DNA of 64,000 bases from Pachyseris speciosa (GCA_016490735.1 JAEMWC010000080.1:1165001-1229000), one strand, 5' to 3'; positions 22,121-34,219 are shown, counted from the first letter of the stretch. Translations and numbers: made by a program. Notes: generated by a model from the letters alone, not told the origin.

Positions 22121-25100
22121 GTGAGTATTAACAGTGTTTTATCTATCTTAATTTAATACGTATTTAGGAACATAGGGTTTTTCCAATTTGTGTAATTACT
22201 TTTTTTGTTAGGGATATGTAGATTGTTCTTTGTGTACATTTTGTTGTTAGTTTTGTGACCTTGTTCGCGTACCATTTGCGAAAGTGTAAGCTCACAATAA
22301 GTAAGTCTTATGTCATGTGTCTCTCCCATTATTTCCAAATTAATGGATGGCATTTCCTGGGTATTCCTTGCGTAGAGGAAATGTGTTTCCTTCACGTTTT
22401 AAAAAAATAAATTTTGAAGTTAATTTAATTTACAGTTGAGAGATTGGCTACAAATTGTTTTTCCCACAAAAACAACTCAAAATGTTTGTTACTTTGGTTT
22501 TCAACCAATTTCACTTTTGGTTTCCCACCTATAGATTTTCAGAAAGAGCAAAATGAAAACTGCCAACTTGCCACAAATTAGCATTTAAAGGCAAATTGGC
22601 TCTGAGTTATGAGCACTGTTATGCTCTGCTGACTCCCTACAAATCCTTCTAAATTTGACTCGGTTCATAACGTTTTGAACTAAGTGAAATTTAGAAGGAT
22701 TTGTATGGAGTCAGCAGAGCATAACAGTGCTCATAACTCCCTCCCATACTGTAAGAAAATGCTGATTTTTGGCAAGAGATCTTTTATCGTGTTCTTTCTG
22801 AATATCCAAACAAATCCCACAATTTCACAAATTTAGTTTTTGCGACGTCATCAATTTAGTACTCTATATAGTTTTCATTCATTATTTAACCGATACGTTT
22901 TTAAGGGTGTATGTAAGTACATTTCATTTCCTCAGCTATGTTATTATCATGGACTGGCTATTGCATTTGAAACTCCTGCTGGATATTGCAAGTGCATCAA
23001 CACTTAAGATGTCCCCAGTCCCCTTAACCCCAAACAGGCTTGCACCTTCAGTGGTTTCAAAAAATGGTCCATCCAGATTGACCTGACTCCAATAACATTC
23101 CACCTGCTTTCTTAAAAGCTGGCTACATGACATCCATACAACAAACTGAAACTATACAGAACTGTTTTTAGTCAAATTTCAACTACAGGGCAGATCTCGT
23201 ACATCTCATATGAGAAGGTCTTATCAAATCAACATTTCATCATCGTTGACCATGACCTTGTGTATTTCCACTGAGCAATAGAAGTTCTTATTGGATTGGC
23301 TCATTTCACTGTCTTGGTTGGCCTTTTGGTTGAAGTGAATAACACAGCTCCATGATCAGTACTGCACAGGGTGCAGAGGAGTTCTGTTCGATCGTACACG
23401 ACAAAGTCTCACCTTGTTAATTCCAAAATATGTTTACTTTGTACGATAAAGATTGTTGAAATGAAATCCTTTTGATTTGTGAACGTTTTCTGCTTCCATA
23501 TGCTTCTATATATCCCCCGACCTTGTCTTTCTCTGGTATGATCCAAAGTACTGTGGGCTCATACGGTTACAAAAGGTTGGCTACAAGAAGAGTGAAGGGA
23601 GGAAACCAATTTAGGCTCAATTTTTCGATTCCCTGTAACTAACACGAAATTCAATGAAAAGGCCTCATTTTTTGTATATGGTTTGGAATTTTCACTTTTT
23701 AGCCAAATTAAACAAGAAGTCTGTTGAAACGGTCAGAAAACTAACGTTCTCGGCAAAGGAGATTAACGGCCTCATCACACCGCTTTCACAATGTGCACCG
23801 CAACAACTGGTGACGGAAATGACGTTTAGTGTGTTGTCACCTCGAACAATAAAAGTGTTGGAAGTATTCGCTGGCGGTCTCTATTTGTGTTTCGGGGTTT
23901 TACAGTTAGCGACAAGGATCGTTCTTTTTCACTGGTTCAACCATAGAATCAGGAGGTGTTGGAAGCATTTCTGTTTCTCTAGGTGTCGGTTCGTTAGAAG
24001 CACTGGTTTGGCAGACACTTGATGACTACTTTGTTCCAAAGGCAAACAGGAAATCAGTGAAACCGTTGATCAGTTTGTTTGTCAGCTTCGTCAGCGTGCG
24101 ATTAGCTGTGACTTTGGTGCCCGGGGTTCAGTGATAGATAAGACCACTATATTCGAGATCATGTCATAGACAATTGGATATTCGACCCATATGCGTTGGA
24201 CATTTTCAAAAAAGGAGGAGACTTGATACTCGAAGGTTTGCTGAGAATCTTCGAAGAGTGAGAATTGTTCTAATTGTTAGTTAGCTATTGTTTGAAGGGT
24301 ATGTGTTGTGACCTCGTAGAATAAATGTGTTGTTAGTGTTTGCTGGCTGTCTAGTCTGTCTAGCTCTATTTGTGTTTCCCTGATGGACGGTTTCAATTTT
24401 TTTTGCCTCCAGTGGGTTTTCCTTGAGCTGGGCTGGCCTTTTGACAGACAAACTTGCCATGTTTTTATCCTTTCCCAATGGAGGATTACTCTCCCGTTTC
24501 CGGTCACTGCCCACTTCCATCACCAATACTGTTATTGCGCTTCACATTGAAATAGTCATGTGATGCTTGTTTCCTCCCTCTACTCTTCTTTTACTCAGCA
24601 CTTTGTGCCTCGTTCAGGAAGCTTTGCTTTCCGATTTCCGAAGCTTATTCATTGCCCTTCAGGCAAAGATCATACGCACCAACGGCCAGCGTCAGTTTGA
24701 CGCGGTATATTCAAGTAAACATGGTGGAAAGCCATATGAGGGAGACAAGATCGGGGGATATAGAAGGATATGGAAGCAGAAAACGTTCACAAATCAAAAG
24801 GATTTCATCTTGACAATCTTTGTCGTGCAAAGTAAACATATTTTGGATTTAACAGGGTGAGACTTTGTCATGTACGATCGAACAGAACTCCTCTGCACCC
24901 TGTGGTACTGTTGTTATTGAAGAGGCAGATGTAATGCTCAAAAGATTCTGGCGTGACATTTTAATGGAACAAATTTGGGACTTTCTGGACTTAATTCTTG
25001 ATGCTTAACTGACAAACAATGTTTTGAGTAAATTTTTTACAATATTAGCCCTTCACGCTTCACTCATATAATTATAACAATAAAGATAACAAACCTTGAC

Positions 25101-28100
25101 CAATTTATTTTTTTCTGTTTGTGGTAGATTTGCAGGTATTTTTGTCAACATGAGCTTGACATTTCAGAAAGCAGATTCACAAGCTGATTTGGACTGGTGG
25201 GCACGAAACTATGGAATTGGCATGCCACAAAACTGGCCAATGTTTGAGGTAATTCTTCTAAAAGTTAATGAATGCCATAAATGAACAAGTTACCGTAAAC
25301 ACTCGTGTATAAGCTGCACTCATAGATAAGCTGCACCCCCAAATTTCAAGTATGATTTTGAGAAAAAAAATAAAAACTTGAAGAAAGCACTGTGGCAAAA
25401 AAATTCTTTGTTTATTCACAGTTGTTCGCGCGAGTTGTTCACGATAAATTTGTTGAAATTTAATGCTGTATATTTGCAACTACCTTACAACATAAAACAA
25501 CTCTTAAAATACCTTTTACAAGCTTATCTTTAATCGATTTCCTTAATTCTTGGGACTGATAATGGTTGTCTTCATTGTTAAAGCCCACTGTTGACATGAA
25601 AGCGATGGAATTTGAACAAAAATAAAGTACAGGAGGATACAAAACATTTGCTTAGTAACCACACAGATATTTACAGAAAAGTCTGGACACCAGAGTAGCT
25701 GTCAGAGTAGTGCCATTTGTGACCCCATAGAAGTCAGTTTACTCCCTCTGAAAGCAATGGTCTCATATTTAAGCCGCACCCACGATTTTGAGCCCAAAAT
25801 TTGGCAAAAAGATGCAGCTTATACACGAGTTTTTACAGTAATGTAGCACTCTCTTTTCATATAAATCATCCCTTTGCTATTTCTATCATTTTGTTTTCTT
25901 TGCCCTTCTACTTTTGTTTTTTTGTTTTGTTTTTGTTTGTTTGTTTGTTTTTTTTTTCAAAAAAATTGTTGCTGTTATTGTGAAAGGCAATTTATTGGTT
26001 GTTTTGATTGGCTACCTTAGTTTAGGTGACCAGCAACTCTATTTTCTGCACAAAGCCAGCTTGCTACAAGCTTAATGAATGTCTGCTGAACAGATTTTGT
26101 CAAACCATCTTTCTCTACCATTTTATTGACCTTTTTCATAATGGCGGACGATTTTAATTATTCTTTTGTATATGTGTTAATTAGCCCTACTAACCTCACT
26201 TTAATGAAAAAATTCTATTGAATTTTGCACATGCTGACGAGGCTAGTAGGGCTCATTATCATAAGAATAAAAGAATAATTTGTTGGGCACCATTATGAAA
26301 AGGGTCTATTTACACAAGCCCACAAGCTCTCAGCTTATTCCTTATTGTGTTTATATAAAGATCTACTTACCTACTTACTTACTCTTGACTGAATCATTCC
26401 CAAAACAAGGCTGTGCTCTAAGAAAAAATTTGGGGATCCCAAAACCCAGAACCTTTGAAATTTAGGGTGCCTAGCATTAAGTAATATTGTGCAAGAACAT
26501 AAGATTTCCTTGTCACCCAAATGCAAAAGTAAATTGCCAGGGGCCACTGGGTGCTGCTAGAGCACAGCTCTGCAAAACAATGAATGTGTTTTCTATGAGC
26601 CTGATAATCATTACCCAAATGATTATCATTCCCTTACATGTGCATGGTGAAATGGATGGGTCGGAAGCTTGGAAACCAAAAAGCAATGTATGTGAAAGAT
26701 CAAGAGGACAAAAGAACTGAACCATTTAAATGCAATTCATCAGCGGGAGAATTGAACACTGAAGACTCTCTTTCCAAATTAGACTGCAATAATATCCAGT
26801 TTGAAGATAAATGTATAGGACAGAATGAAACTGTAGATTCACCTGATCTGATCAAGTTAAATTCTGACCACAGTCTTGAAGCACTTGTATACAACAGCAA
26901 AGTTTCAGATGCTCGCTACAATGAAACATTTAACAGCTTACTAGTGAATACAGAAGAACAGATTCAAAGTGGAACTCTTTCAACTGCTATAGATTCTGTA
27001 GGTAGAATACAGAACAATAGTGCAGAGGTATTGTACTGTGAAATAGTAGATATCAGAGATTGTAACCAGATAGACAGTGTATGTAGGTCAACAAAAAACA
27101 AGTTTGTACACCCAGTAGCTTCTACACTGGTACATACAGGAGCACTAGAGTTGTTGAACTCAGAGAGTACGAGGCAGACAGACAGGGAACAGGTAGGAAT
27201 TAAAGTATTTGTGTTTACATGGGTAATATGGGTAGTATGTTTTTATGGATTCATTTCCATGTTACTATAGTTGAACCTCGATTATCCGGACTCGTGTGGA
27301 CTGAGCTGAATAGTCCAGATAATCGAGAGTCCAGGTATGAATATTAATGAGACACAAATAAAACTCAATGGCTGAACAAATGGAGTGTGAAATTTCACTT
27401 TCAAAGAGCATCTGAGCGATCCAGAGCTCAGTGAAATGCATTGCATTAGTACAGCATTAGTTCATTAGTATCAATGTTTGAGCTCAAAACACGTACAGAT
27501 TCGTTGAAGTGAAACAAATTCAGTTACAACCTGAGTTTCATTACTTAATTTGAAGGGAAAAAAGTTTTGCTGTGGCCCTTTTAAATGTGGCTAATTAATA
27601 TTCATGAAAAACTGGGACCAACTAAGCAAGTCCAGATAATCGAGAAATCCAGATAATTGAGGTTTGACTGTACTAGTATGACTTCTTTCAGTCACTCAGT
27701 TCTTTCAATTTACAGCTATTTTTAACAATGGTAATTCTGTAATTTGACATGCTAGATGTATGCCATTTTACCGTTTTGTCATTCTGACAATAAAGGATTA
27801 AAAAAATTAAATGTTTTTGTGGTTTCAGAAAAAAGTTTATACCCCACAGGACGTCTTTGGAAAGTTCAAGGGGCAGGGTAATTTGATTGATTAAGTTGTT
27901 AAGTTAAATTGGAACTTTTCAAGTGGAAGGGATCCAATCCAGGAAAATCCTTCTTACTGTGAAAGGGCTCAGATGTTACAATATGCAATTACATGTGGGT
28001 GTGATTGATTGTTGTTAGTTGTTGTTTAACATCCCAGCATGGTTAAAATTGAAATTCTTCACTTTTATTGTCATTGGTTTCATTGAAGTTTGATTTACAT

Positions 28101-29415
28101 CTTCCAGGAGTACAACGAATTTCCCAGCAAACGACCTTCTACTTCACAACATGACCAAGCTCCGGTATCGCCATATCCATCCACACAGAATCACCTTGAA
28201 GATAACACAGACTACTCTCAGCAAAATGAGATGTAAGTATTCCATCCCTTAAAAACAAAATTTTGATCAAAGGATGTAAAGTTGTAACTGTAGTTTTTAT
28301 TATTGTTGGAGAAAAGTGTTGGTTTCATCAAAATGCTGCTTGGTTACTCATCAGTTTTATAAAACACTTCCTTGGAGTAAGTTCCACTGCTAAAAGGTAA
28401 AGTGCCCGTAACCCCAAATTATTATATCCGCTATCTAATATAAAACTTTGCACCTATTCCAAAAAGCCTTTATTTCCAGTTTTTTGACTTTTTATGGACT
28501 TCAAAACGTATGAATCATAAACTAAGCATCATTTGGTACACAATCAAGTCAGAAGGGGCATGGGTCTATTCCTGATTTGACGTCAAAAACTGCTGGGCAT
28601 GCATATTTACAAAGACTTACCACGATGCAAATCAGTTTGTGACGTCAAATAAGGGATACACCCTTGCCCGTTACTAGGTAGTGCATGTGACAGATGATGG
28701 CTAGATGCCGCGTAACCTTTACAGCCTATAAAAACTCAAGATTTGGTTAAAAAAAAAAGTTCCAAAAAGGAACAATGCATTTCAAAAAGGTGCAAAGATT
28801 TATTTTATCGAAAAATATTTTGGAGTTATGGACACTTTAAAAGAATCACTAACTTTAAGTACCCGCACTGGTTTTTTTTTTAGTAATATCATCATGTGAT
28901 GGTAGTTATGATGAGACCAGGGCCCAGATGCTCAAAGTATAGTTAGCGCTAACCATTGGTTAAGATGTATTAAAACCTGTAGGTTGTCATGGTATTTAAC
29001 CCTGGTTAGTGCTAACCATGCCTCGAGCAACTGGGTCCAAAACTGTTAAGAACTGCAGTCGTATAAGTTGATTTTCCGAGTTTATTTCAGTTGTCTTGAT
29101 CCTCTGTCTTTTTGTTCGGCGTTTGTCCTCAGGGTTCAAAGTAATCCATTCAACAGTTACCCTTCGATGACAAACGATGACTACAGTGGCCCATCAGCCC
29201 CTGACGATTGGGATCTAGAGCCACCGCCCATTGAAGATGCTGGCATTCCTGTCAGAGCTTTGTATGACTTCCAAGGAATTGAAGAGGATGAGTTGAATTT
29301 CAAAGAGGGCGATGTTCTTACTCAACTTTCTTCACAAGATGACCAAGGCTGGTGTCAGGGAAGATTCCAGGGTAAAGTTGGGCATTTTCCAGGTTCTTAC
29401 GTAGAACCAATATAG
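21327..29415 (+). CDS. PACSIN: PACSIN/syndapin: F-BAR, NPF, SH3 protein
   Basis: PACSINs bend membrane through a dimeric F-BAR domain and recruit dynamin and N-WASP through SH3 during endocytosis. Four exons join in phase: 21327-22120, 25128-25248, 28108-28232 and 29133-29415, giving 440 residues, close to the family length. The F-BAR domain begins SFWDVGNFKRTVKRIDDGAK and includes YGTMEAAM, FQWKETKEADEGF and AQKPWAKRL. It ends with WWARNYGIGMPQNWPMFE. The linker carries one NPF motif (residues 351-353) of the type that binds EH domains. SH3 occupies residues about 383-440, with ALYDF, the acidic RT loop, GWCQGR and GSYVEPI. Start: first ATG of ATGTCCATG; either could be used. The long first exon holds most of the F-BAR. 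A possible in-phase cassette exon is at 26668-27192. Confidence 0.93.
22604..22737. mobile_element. near-perfect palindromic MITE
   Basis: The arms of about 50 bases (GAGTTATGAGCACTGTTATG... and its inverse) surround a short centre. In PACSIN intron 1. A second, interrupted copy of the family is at 29690-30545. Confidence 0.8.
23365..24904. mobile_element. 1.54-kb element with 55-bp terminal inverted repeats and 6-bp target duplication
   Basis: The left end CACAGGGTGCAGAGGAGTTC... and the right end match as inverted repeats for about 55 bases with only a couple of differences. Both are flanked by GTACTG (23359-23364 and 24905-24910). The interior has only short open frames, none resembling a transposase I know. 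It lies in PACSIN intron 1. Confidence 0.82.
25128..25248 (+). CDS. PACSIN: PACSIN exon 2: end of F-BAR
   Basis: Acceptor TTTGTGGTAG, donor GTAATTCTT; restores the frame of exon 1. It contains DLDWWARNYGIGMPQNWP, equivalent to the DLRWFRANHGPGM-type block of animal PACSINs. Confidence 0.88.
25293..25838. mobile_element. Tc1/mariner-type MITE, TA target
   Basis: The ends CCGTAAACACTCGTGTATAA and the inverse of CTGTAAAAACTCGTGTATAA are flanked by TA. Internal repeats of TAAGCTGCAC are near both ends. In PACSIN intron 2. Confidence 0.75.
26128..26305. mobile_element. 178-bp MITE
   Basis: The inverted ends GACCTTTTTCATAATGG and CCATTATGAAAAGGGTC are joined by further mirrored AATTATTCTTTT. In PACSIN intron 2. 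Confidence 0.65.
26668..27192 (+). CDS. possible 525-nt cassette exon in the PACSIN linker
   Basis: Within intron 2 a reading frame stays open for 175 codons (LGNQKAMYVK to STRQTDREQ) and ends at a good donor, CAG|GTAGGAATT. The first AG after the pyrimidine run at 26626-26636 is at 26666-26667, and using it gives exact phase 0 at both ends. That is the phase of the junction it interrupts (exon 2 to exon 3). The translation is polar, acidic and disordered-looking, with no domain I recognise. The pyrimidine tract is weak and rather far from the AG. It could be an optional linker exon, as PACSIN linkers do vary by splicing in vertebrates, or simply a chance ORF. Confidence 0.35.
27268..27670. 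mobile_element. pogo/Tigger-type MITE, copy 1
   Basis: The ends read AGTTGAACCTCGATTATCCG and the inverse of CAGTCAAACCTCAATTATCT, next to TA. This terminal motif is characteristic of pogo-group elements. A related copy lies at 32356-32755 in the opposite orientation. Confidence 0.75.
28108..28232 (+). CDS. PACSIN: PACSIN exon 3: linker
   Basis: Acceptor TTACATCTTCCAG, donor GTAAGTATT. It encodes EYNEFPSKRPSTSQ and a Ser/Pro/Gln-rich linker. Joined to exon 2 it gives FEEYNEF, in line with the FEEW of vertebrate PACSIN. Confidence 0.82.
28390..28843. mobile_element. MITE with AAAGTGCCCGTAACCCC-type ends
   Basis: The left AAAGTGCCCGTAACCCCAAA pairs imperfectly with the right TTTTGGAGTTATGGACACTT. 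About 450 bp in PACSIN intron 3. The boundaries are approximate. Confidence 0.5.
28920..29038. mobile_element. 119-bp MITE
   Basis: GGGCCCAGATGCTC ... GTTAGCGCTAACC is mirrored by GGTTAGTGCTAACC ... GAGCAACTGGGTCC. It lies less than 100 bp upstream of the last PACSIN exon. Confidence 0.65.
29133..29415 (+). CDS. PACSIN: PACSIN exon 4: NPF motif and SH3
   Basis: Acceptor CGTTTGTCCTCAG. It reads SNPFNSYPSM, an acidic linker, then the complete SH3 to the stop codon at 29413-29415. Confidence 0.92.
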
Positions 29416-29689
29416 GAAATAATGTGGCCAGCATTTTAAAGGCTGAGAAACAAGTACCTCATTCTTTAATTTGCAACCTCGAGTGTTGTGATGCGTTAAA
29501 CACTAAGGCACACTATGGAAGTGGGCTTCGCTATGAAGTCTAGGGCTCATTAGTCAATCAACAGAGTCCTCAAGTGATGGCATGACGAAAACTAAATTTG
29601 TGAAATTATGGAATTTGTTGGAATATTCATAAACAACAAGTAAGGAAAGGGCTACTTGCCATTTTCTCACAGGTTGAGAGCAAGAAATT
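29416..29689. other. PACSIN 3' flank
   Basis: No further gene. It presumably includes the 3' untranslated region; no clear polyadenylation signal was chosen. Confidence 0.4.
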
Positions 29690-30545
29690 AGCACTGTTAT
29701 GCCCTGATGTCTCCATACAAATCCTTCTAAATTTTGCTTGGGTCATAATAATAATAATAATTTATGCACTTCTAGTGCGCATCTTTACATAAGAATGATC
29801 AGATGCGCATTCTTAAGATAAGTACAAAAACTAATAGATGTAAAACTAAAAATATGGCCAGGACTACTAAGTTAAAAACATATATAACTAAAACTAATTG
29901 ATAAATGGTAAAACTAATGGTAAAATGGTAAAACTAATTGATAAATAATTAGCGCTATCAAGTGTATGCATGTCTAAAAAGGAAGGTCTTAAGATGCACT
30001 TTAAAACTAGTTAAACATGTGATTGAGCGAAGCTCACTAGGAAGAGAATTCCATAATGACGGCGCTGCGATGGCGAATGCCCGATCTCCTAGCATAGCCT
30101 TAGATTTCACTGATGGCATAGTTAGGAGTAAAGTATTAGAACCCCTAAGATTATAGCGTGATATCTTGGCACTTATTAAGGACTGTAGATACTGAGGCGC
30201 AAGGCCGTGTAACGCCTTAAACGTGAGAAGAAGTACCTTGAAGTTGATGCGTGCCCTGATAGGCAACCAATGCAAATTGCGCATTATAGGTGTAATATGA
30301 CAAAACCTTGGCGCGTTACATACTAGCCTGGCAGAAGCATTCAGAACTCTCTGAATTTTCGCAAGCTGGTTGCTTGGTAGACCGTACAATAGGCTATTGC
30401 AATAATCGATGCGGGACGTTATGAAAGCATGGACTAGCGTGCCCGCAGTTTCTTGAGATAAATACTTGCGTATGCGTCGAATATTACACAGGTGGTAAAA
30501 TTTGCATCATCATCAGAGCATAGCGGTGCTAATATCTCAGAGCCA
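29690..30545. mobile_element. palindromic MITE copy split by a LINE insertion
   Basis: The left part, GCACTGTTATGCCCTGATGT..., and the right part, ending CAGAGCATAGCGGTGCTAAT, together match the palindrome at 22604-22737. The LINE fragment at about 29745-30510 separates them. Confidence 0.7.
29745..30510 (-). pseudogene. 3' fragment of a CR1/L2-type LINE reverse transcriptase
   Basis: Minus-strand translation from about 30500 reads IRRIRKYLSQETAGTLVHAF, DYCNSLLYGLP, ARLVCNAPRFCHITP, LHWLPIRARINFKVLLLTFK, GDRAFAIAAPSLWNSLPSEL and finishes LKTFLFRHAYT. This is the conserved C-terminal tail of non-LTR reverse transcriptases of the CR1/L2/Jockey group. The catalytic RT motifs and the endonuclease are missing, so the element is 5'-truncated. 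Its 3' end is a short (TAA)n run at about 29746-29762 (read on the minus strand as TTATTA), a usual way for this group to end. It is inserted inside a palindromic MITE. Confidence 0.85.
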
Positions 30546-30749
30546 ATTTTCCTTTACATGCTGATTTTTGGCAAGGAAGCATTTTTTATCTTGCTCTTTC
30601 TGAAACTCAACAAATCCCATAATTTCGAAAATTTAAATACTTGTGAAGTGACACTTTAGGACTCGATTGACCAAGACAAAAATTCTCACTATCTCCAGGT
30701 AAAAAACATTTGCAAGAAATAGGGAGTGACAGAAAGCAGTAAATTTTAC

Positions 30750-31085
30750 CAGAATTGCAAGTAATCTCGCAATCTGATTGGCTAATTTGCCATTGTCGAT
30801 AAGAGTCTAGACAACACTGCTCGCGTCAACTTCAACGATCTTCCTCTCACTCTGAAATAAACAATTTCTTTGAAGTTGAAATTGTGGTAAAAAACAAATG
30901 GAATGTGGTTTAGCATTGTCTGTACTCTTATCGACAACAATATTCGTCATCACAGTGGTCAAAATTTGTTGTGGACTCACTCAGCTGTGCCTCGTGAGTC
31001 CACAATATTTTGACCACTGTGATGACGAATATCGTTGTCAATAAGAGTACAGACAACGCTAAACAACATTCAATTTGTTAATTGA
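30750..31085. mobile_element. fold-back element, copy 1 (arms 30901-31070)
   Basis: The long, nearly exact inverted arms include ACTCTTATCGACAACAATAT, TTCGTCATCACAGTGGTCAA and GTGGACTCAC, meeting at a 10-20 base centre. The unique lead ATTGGCTAATTTGCC...GATAAGAGTC is shared with copy 2 at 51625-51906. Confidence 0.82.
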
Positions 31086-32355
31086 ACCCATCACAGCATG
31101 CATTTTAATTGTAGTACATGTAACCACTGATGCGTGCAAAGTCACAAAATTCAAACTTGTTCTTAGAATAATCTGTGCTGAGCTAACAGTATTGTTACAG
31201 TTTTTATTCACAAGTTCTCTTTTTTACTCAACTGCAAAATTTTGGATTTACACAGACCAAAGTTTGTAAAGAAGTACTAGGTCTTGCATGTTAGTTCAAA
31301 CTTCTTTGTGCAAAGAGAAAGTGGAAATCAGGTAGTGATGAAGTGGAAAGAGCTTCACTCTTTTATAGTGTGCCCTCGTGTTTAAGTCTTTATCCTGTGT
31401 GAGTCCAAAGCACACAGCTTTTCTTGTACAAATAGGTTAGGAAGGTGTTAAAATATTATCCAAGACAATAATAGGTAGCATTAATTTCTCTTGCTGCCAT
31501 GATATTTATCATTGCCAATACATTGGTAAATTGTACTAGAAATAACATGCCAATCAATTTTAGTAAACATACGGAATTTAATTGCAGTAGAATCAGAGAC
31601 AGATTTGCAACCTCAACTGCATTGACTTAAGCAAATTTAGGACTGGTGTATCATAGTATTATAGGTCAGTTGGCCTTAGCACCTCCAACTGAAAGAATAA
31701 TATTATTATTGAACATTGTAAAAAAAAGTGCTGCAAATTGTAACTGTATGTGAAGTTAAAAAGGGGGAACTAGTTTTTGTAATGTTAGAGTTCCCCTTAT
31801 CAAATTGCAATGCTTTTGAGGCAATAGTGTTTTCATGGCCTGTCTAATGCAGGATGATTTATCATATTTAAGCAGGGTGAATTATTATCTAATCAAGAAG
31901 ATTCATTAACTACTGTCAATGAGGAGTATTATTGGAACATTTTGACAAATAATAATGAAATCTACAGGACTGGCTCATTCTTCTGAAAAATATACAATAT
32001 AATGTACAGTAATAAACTGGCTTGCATCTGCTGGTAAAGTTATATCATTGGTGTTGTTCTGGAAAACATCCCTACCCTGCCCACAGAAAGTTTCTGGTTT
32101 AGATCCTACACTCACCCCTCATGAAATTAAAACTTCATTTTATACTTTCCTTAAGAAAATTGAAAAATGACCTTTCATACAAGAGGGAGGAATAATTTCT
32201 GGAACCACACATTTAACAGAATGATATTACCACTATCAGTAATAAGCATAGCCAATGATTTATTTAGTCTGTTAAAGCAAATAATCTTTTGCCCATTTTC
32301 TAGTGAGCAAGCATGACAGCTGGAAATATGGTGTGCTGTTGCAGGCTTATGTATA

Positions 32356-32755
32356 CAGTCGAACCTTGATTATCTGGATTTTTCGATTATCCAGACTTGC
32401 TTAGCTGGTCCCAGTTTTTCATGAATATAAATTAGCCATATTTAAGATCTGCAGCAAAACGTTTTCCTTGAAATTAAGTAATGAAACACCGGTTCAAACT
32501 GAATTTGATTTGCTTCAAAACACAAATCTGTACACGTTTTGAGCTCACACACTCCATACTACTGCAATACATTTCACTGAGCCCAATTTGCTCAGGTGTT
32601 CTTTGTTTCTAAGTGAAATTTCAGGCTCCACTTGTTCAGTCATTTCAGTTTTAGTTTTGGCTCATTAGTATTCATATTTTCCATTATCCGGACCTGATTA
32701 CCCAGACCATTTAACTCAGTCCCCACAAGTCCAGATAATCAAGAAAAGATGTTAT
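32356..32755. mobile_element. pogo/Tigger-type MITE, copy 2 (inverted relative to copy 1)
   Basis: Begins CAGTCGAACCTTGATTATCT after TA. The interior runs as the reverse complement of copy 1 (GCTGGTCCCAGTTTTTCATG on the left). The right end is eroded. Confidence 0.72.
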
Positions 32756-34200
32756 ATATAGCTGTGTTATTCCAATGAGGTGTAAATCCTATGTTAAACA
32801 TAGAAGTGTATTCTTGTAAAAAACAATTAATTGGCCCAGGCAGGCAATGAACATATTGCTGAAAGTAAAGCGATTGTCTGTGTGTATTTTTCCAAGACAA
32901 AGAAGAAGATGGTGACTTTGGTATTCCAGCTGAAGAATCTCAGCCTTTGAACTCTCTTCTTTACCCATTCCTTCAATGATTTGTGCACTGACATTGTTAC
33001 CGCCATTGTATTTTTCGTGATTTTTGCTGAGTTGCACACTTTTATAAAGTGTGCTTTCTGTCCAATAATAACTGGCTGTTACTGTTGCCATTTTATAAGA
33101 GTCCCTTTCCCACCACTCCTAAATTATCCCATGATCCCTCACTCGTACCAGACCCTGCCCATTTTTATGTTAAGGAATGGTATTGTTCTTGGGAAATCCT
33201 TTGATAACAAGGACCATAACCACCACTTTTGCCTCCACTGCACAACCAGGCACACAAAGTGATGATATATGGGCAAGTTGGCCAGCCAAGCCACCGTGCC
33301 ATTTATTTAGCTTTAATATACTCACAAAGTTGATTACAATTAAGGAAAACTAAGTGCACCAAAGCTGGACACGAAAACCCCTAAAAACCAGCAGGTGGAA
33401 AAAAACCGGGAATGTGCACCCCCGAATGAGGCAGTGATGCTACCCTTGGGGTTTCAGGGTATCCTATGTAAAACATGGTCTGCACACTGATAAGTAACAG
33501 TTACTTAAGAAAGGATATGGCTACATACGAAAGTAAAAGCTGGTTTCCACATGATAATATTCAAAAAATTTAAACGGAAACGAAACCTTAGAACTAAACG
33601 CGGCAAAGGCTGGCTGTAGAATGTCTCACCCTACTAACGACCGCAAACTCTCCGCGCCTAGCACCCGTCTCCAGCCCACTGATACGTGCCGGCAAAATAG
33701 CAATTTATGCTAATTTAGGATTATCACAAAAAACATTTTATGAGCCCGTGAGAATGAGCACCCCCCACAATCCCATGTTTTCACTGAACCTGGTGTAGGT
33801 CTTTGCTATCTAAGGTATTCCTTGTTCTAGAGTATCCTGATAGATAGCAACAAATAAATGGAACAAAATAATGGAAATATACTGAACCTTAAACATGCAC
33901 TTGCTGTAGGTAGTTGACTTTTCAGAATGAACTATTTATTGAGAATAAAGTTGGCTCAGCGTGTTCATGAATTGAAGATGCAACAAGTTTTTTGGTTCTG
34001 CTTATAGTTGACGTACTACATGTACGCTTTTTACACTTTCATATTTTGGGGAACACTGTTGACTGAAGGAAAATGCTATTGAATTGCTTTACAAACTGCC
34101 TTCTTTGCTTCCCATCACTGTAAAACATTTCAAGTGGAACGCTGGCATTATACGTACTCGTCACCTTGGAAAGTTTTTACAATGACCGCGCAGGGGGAGG

Positions 34201-34219
34201 CCCCCCCCCCCCCCCCCCC
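34201..34219. repeat. 19-base C homopolymer
   Basis: A run of C follows a purine-rich GGGGGAGG. Its length is prone to sequencing or assembly error. Confidence 0.9.

Noticed and set aside
26638..27270. A 210-codon open frame starting at ATG, read as an independent gene
   Set aside because: Its last 26 codons run past a good splice donor into non-coding-like sequence with a hydrophobic tail. It sits inside PACSIN intron 2 on the same strand, so an optional exon explains it better than a separate gene.
27828..27877. Possible small PACSIN exon (KKVYTPQDVFGKFKGQ) after TTGTGGTTTCAG
   Set aside because: The only usable donor gives phase 1, which does not match the phase 0 start of the next exon. 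Direct joining of exons 2 and 3 gives the family-like FEEYNEF.
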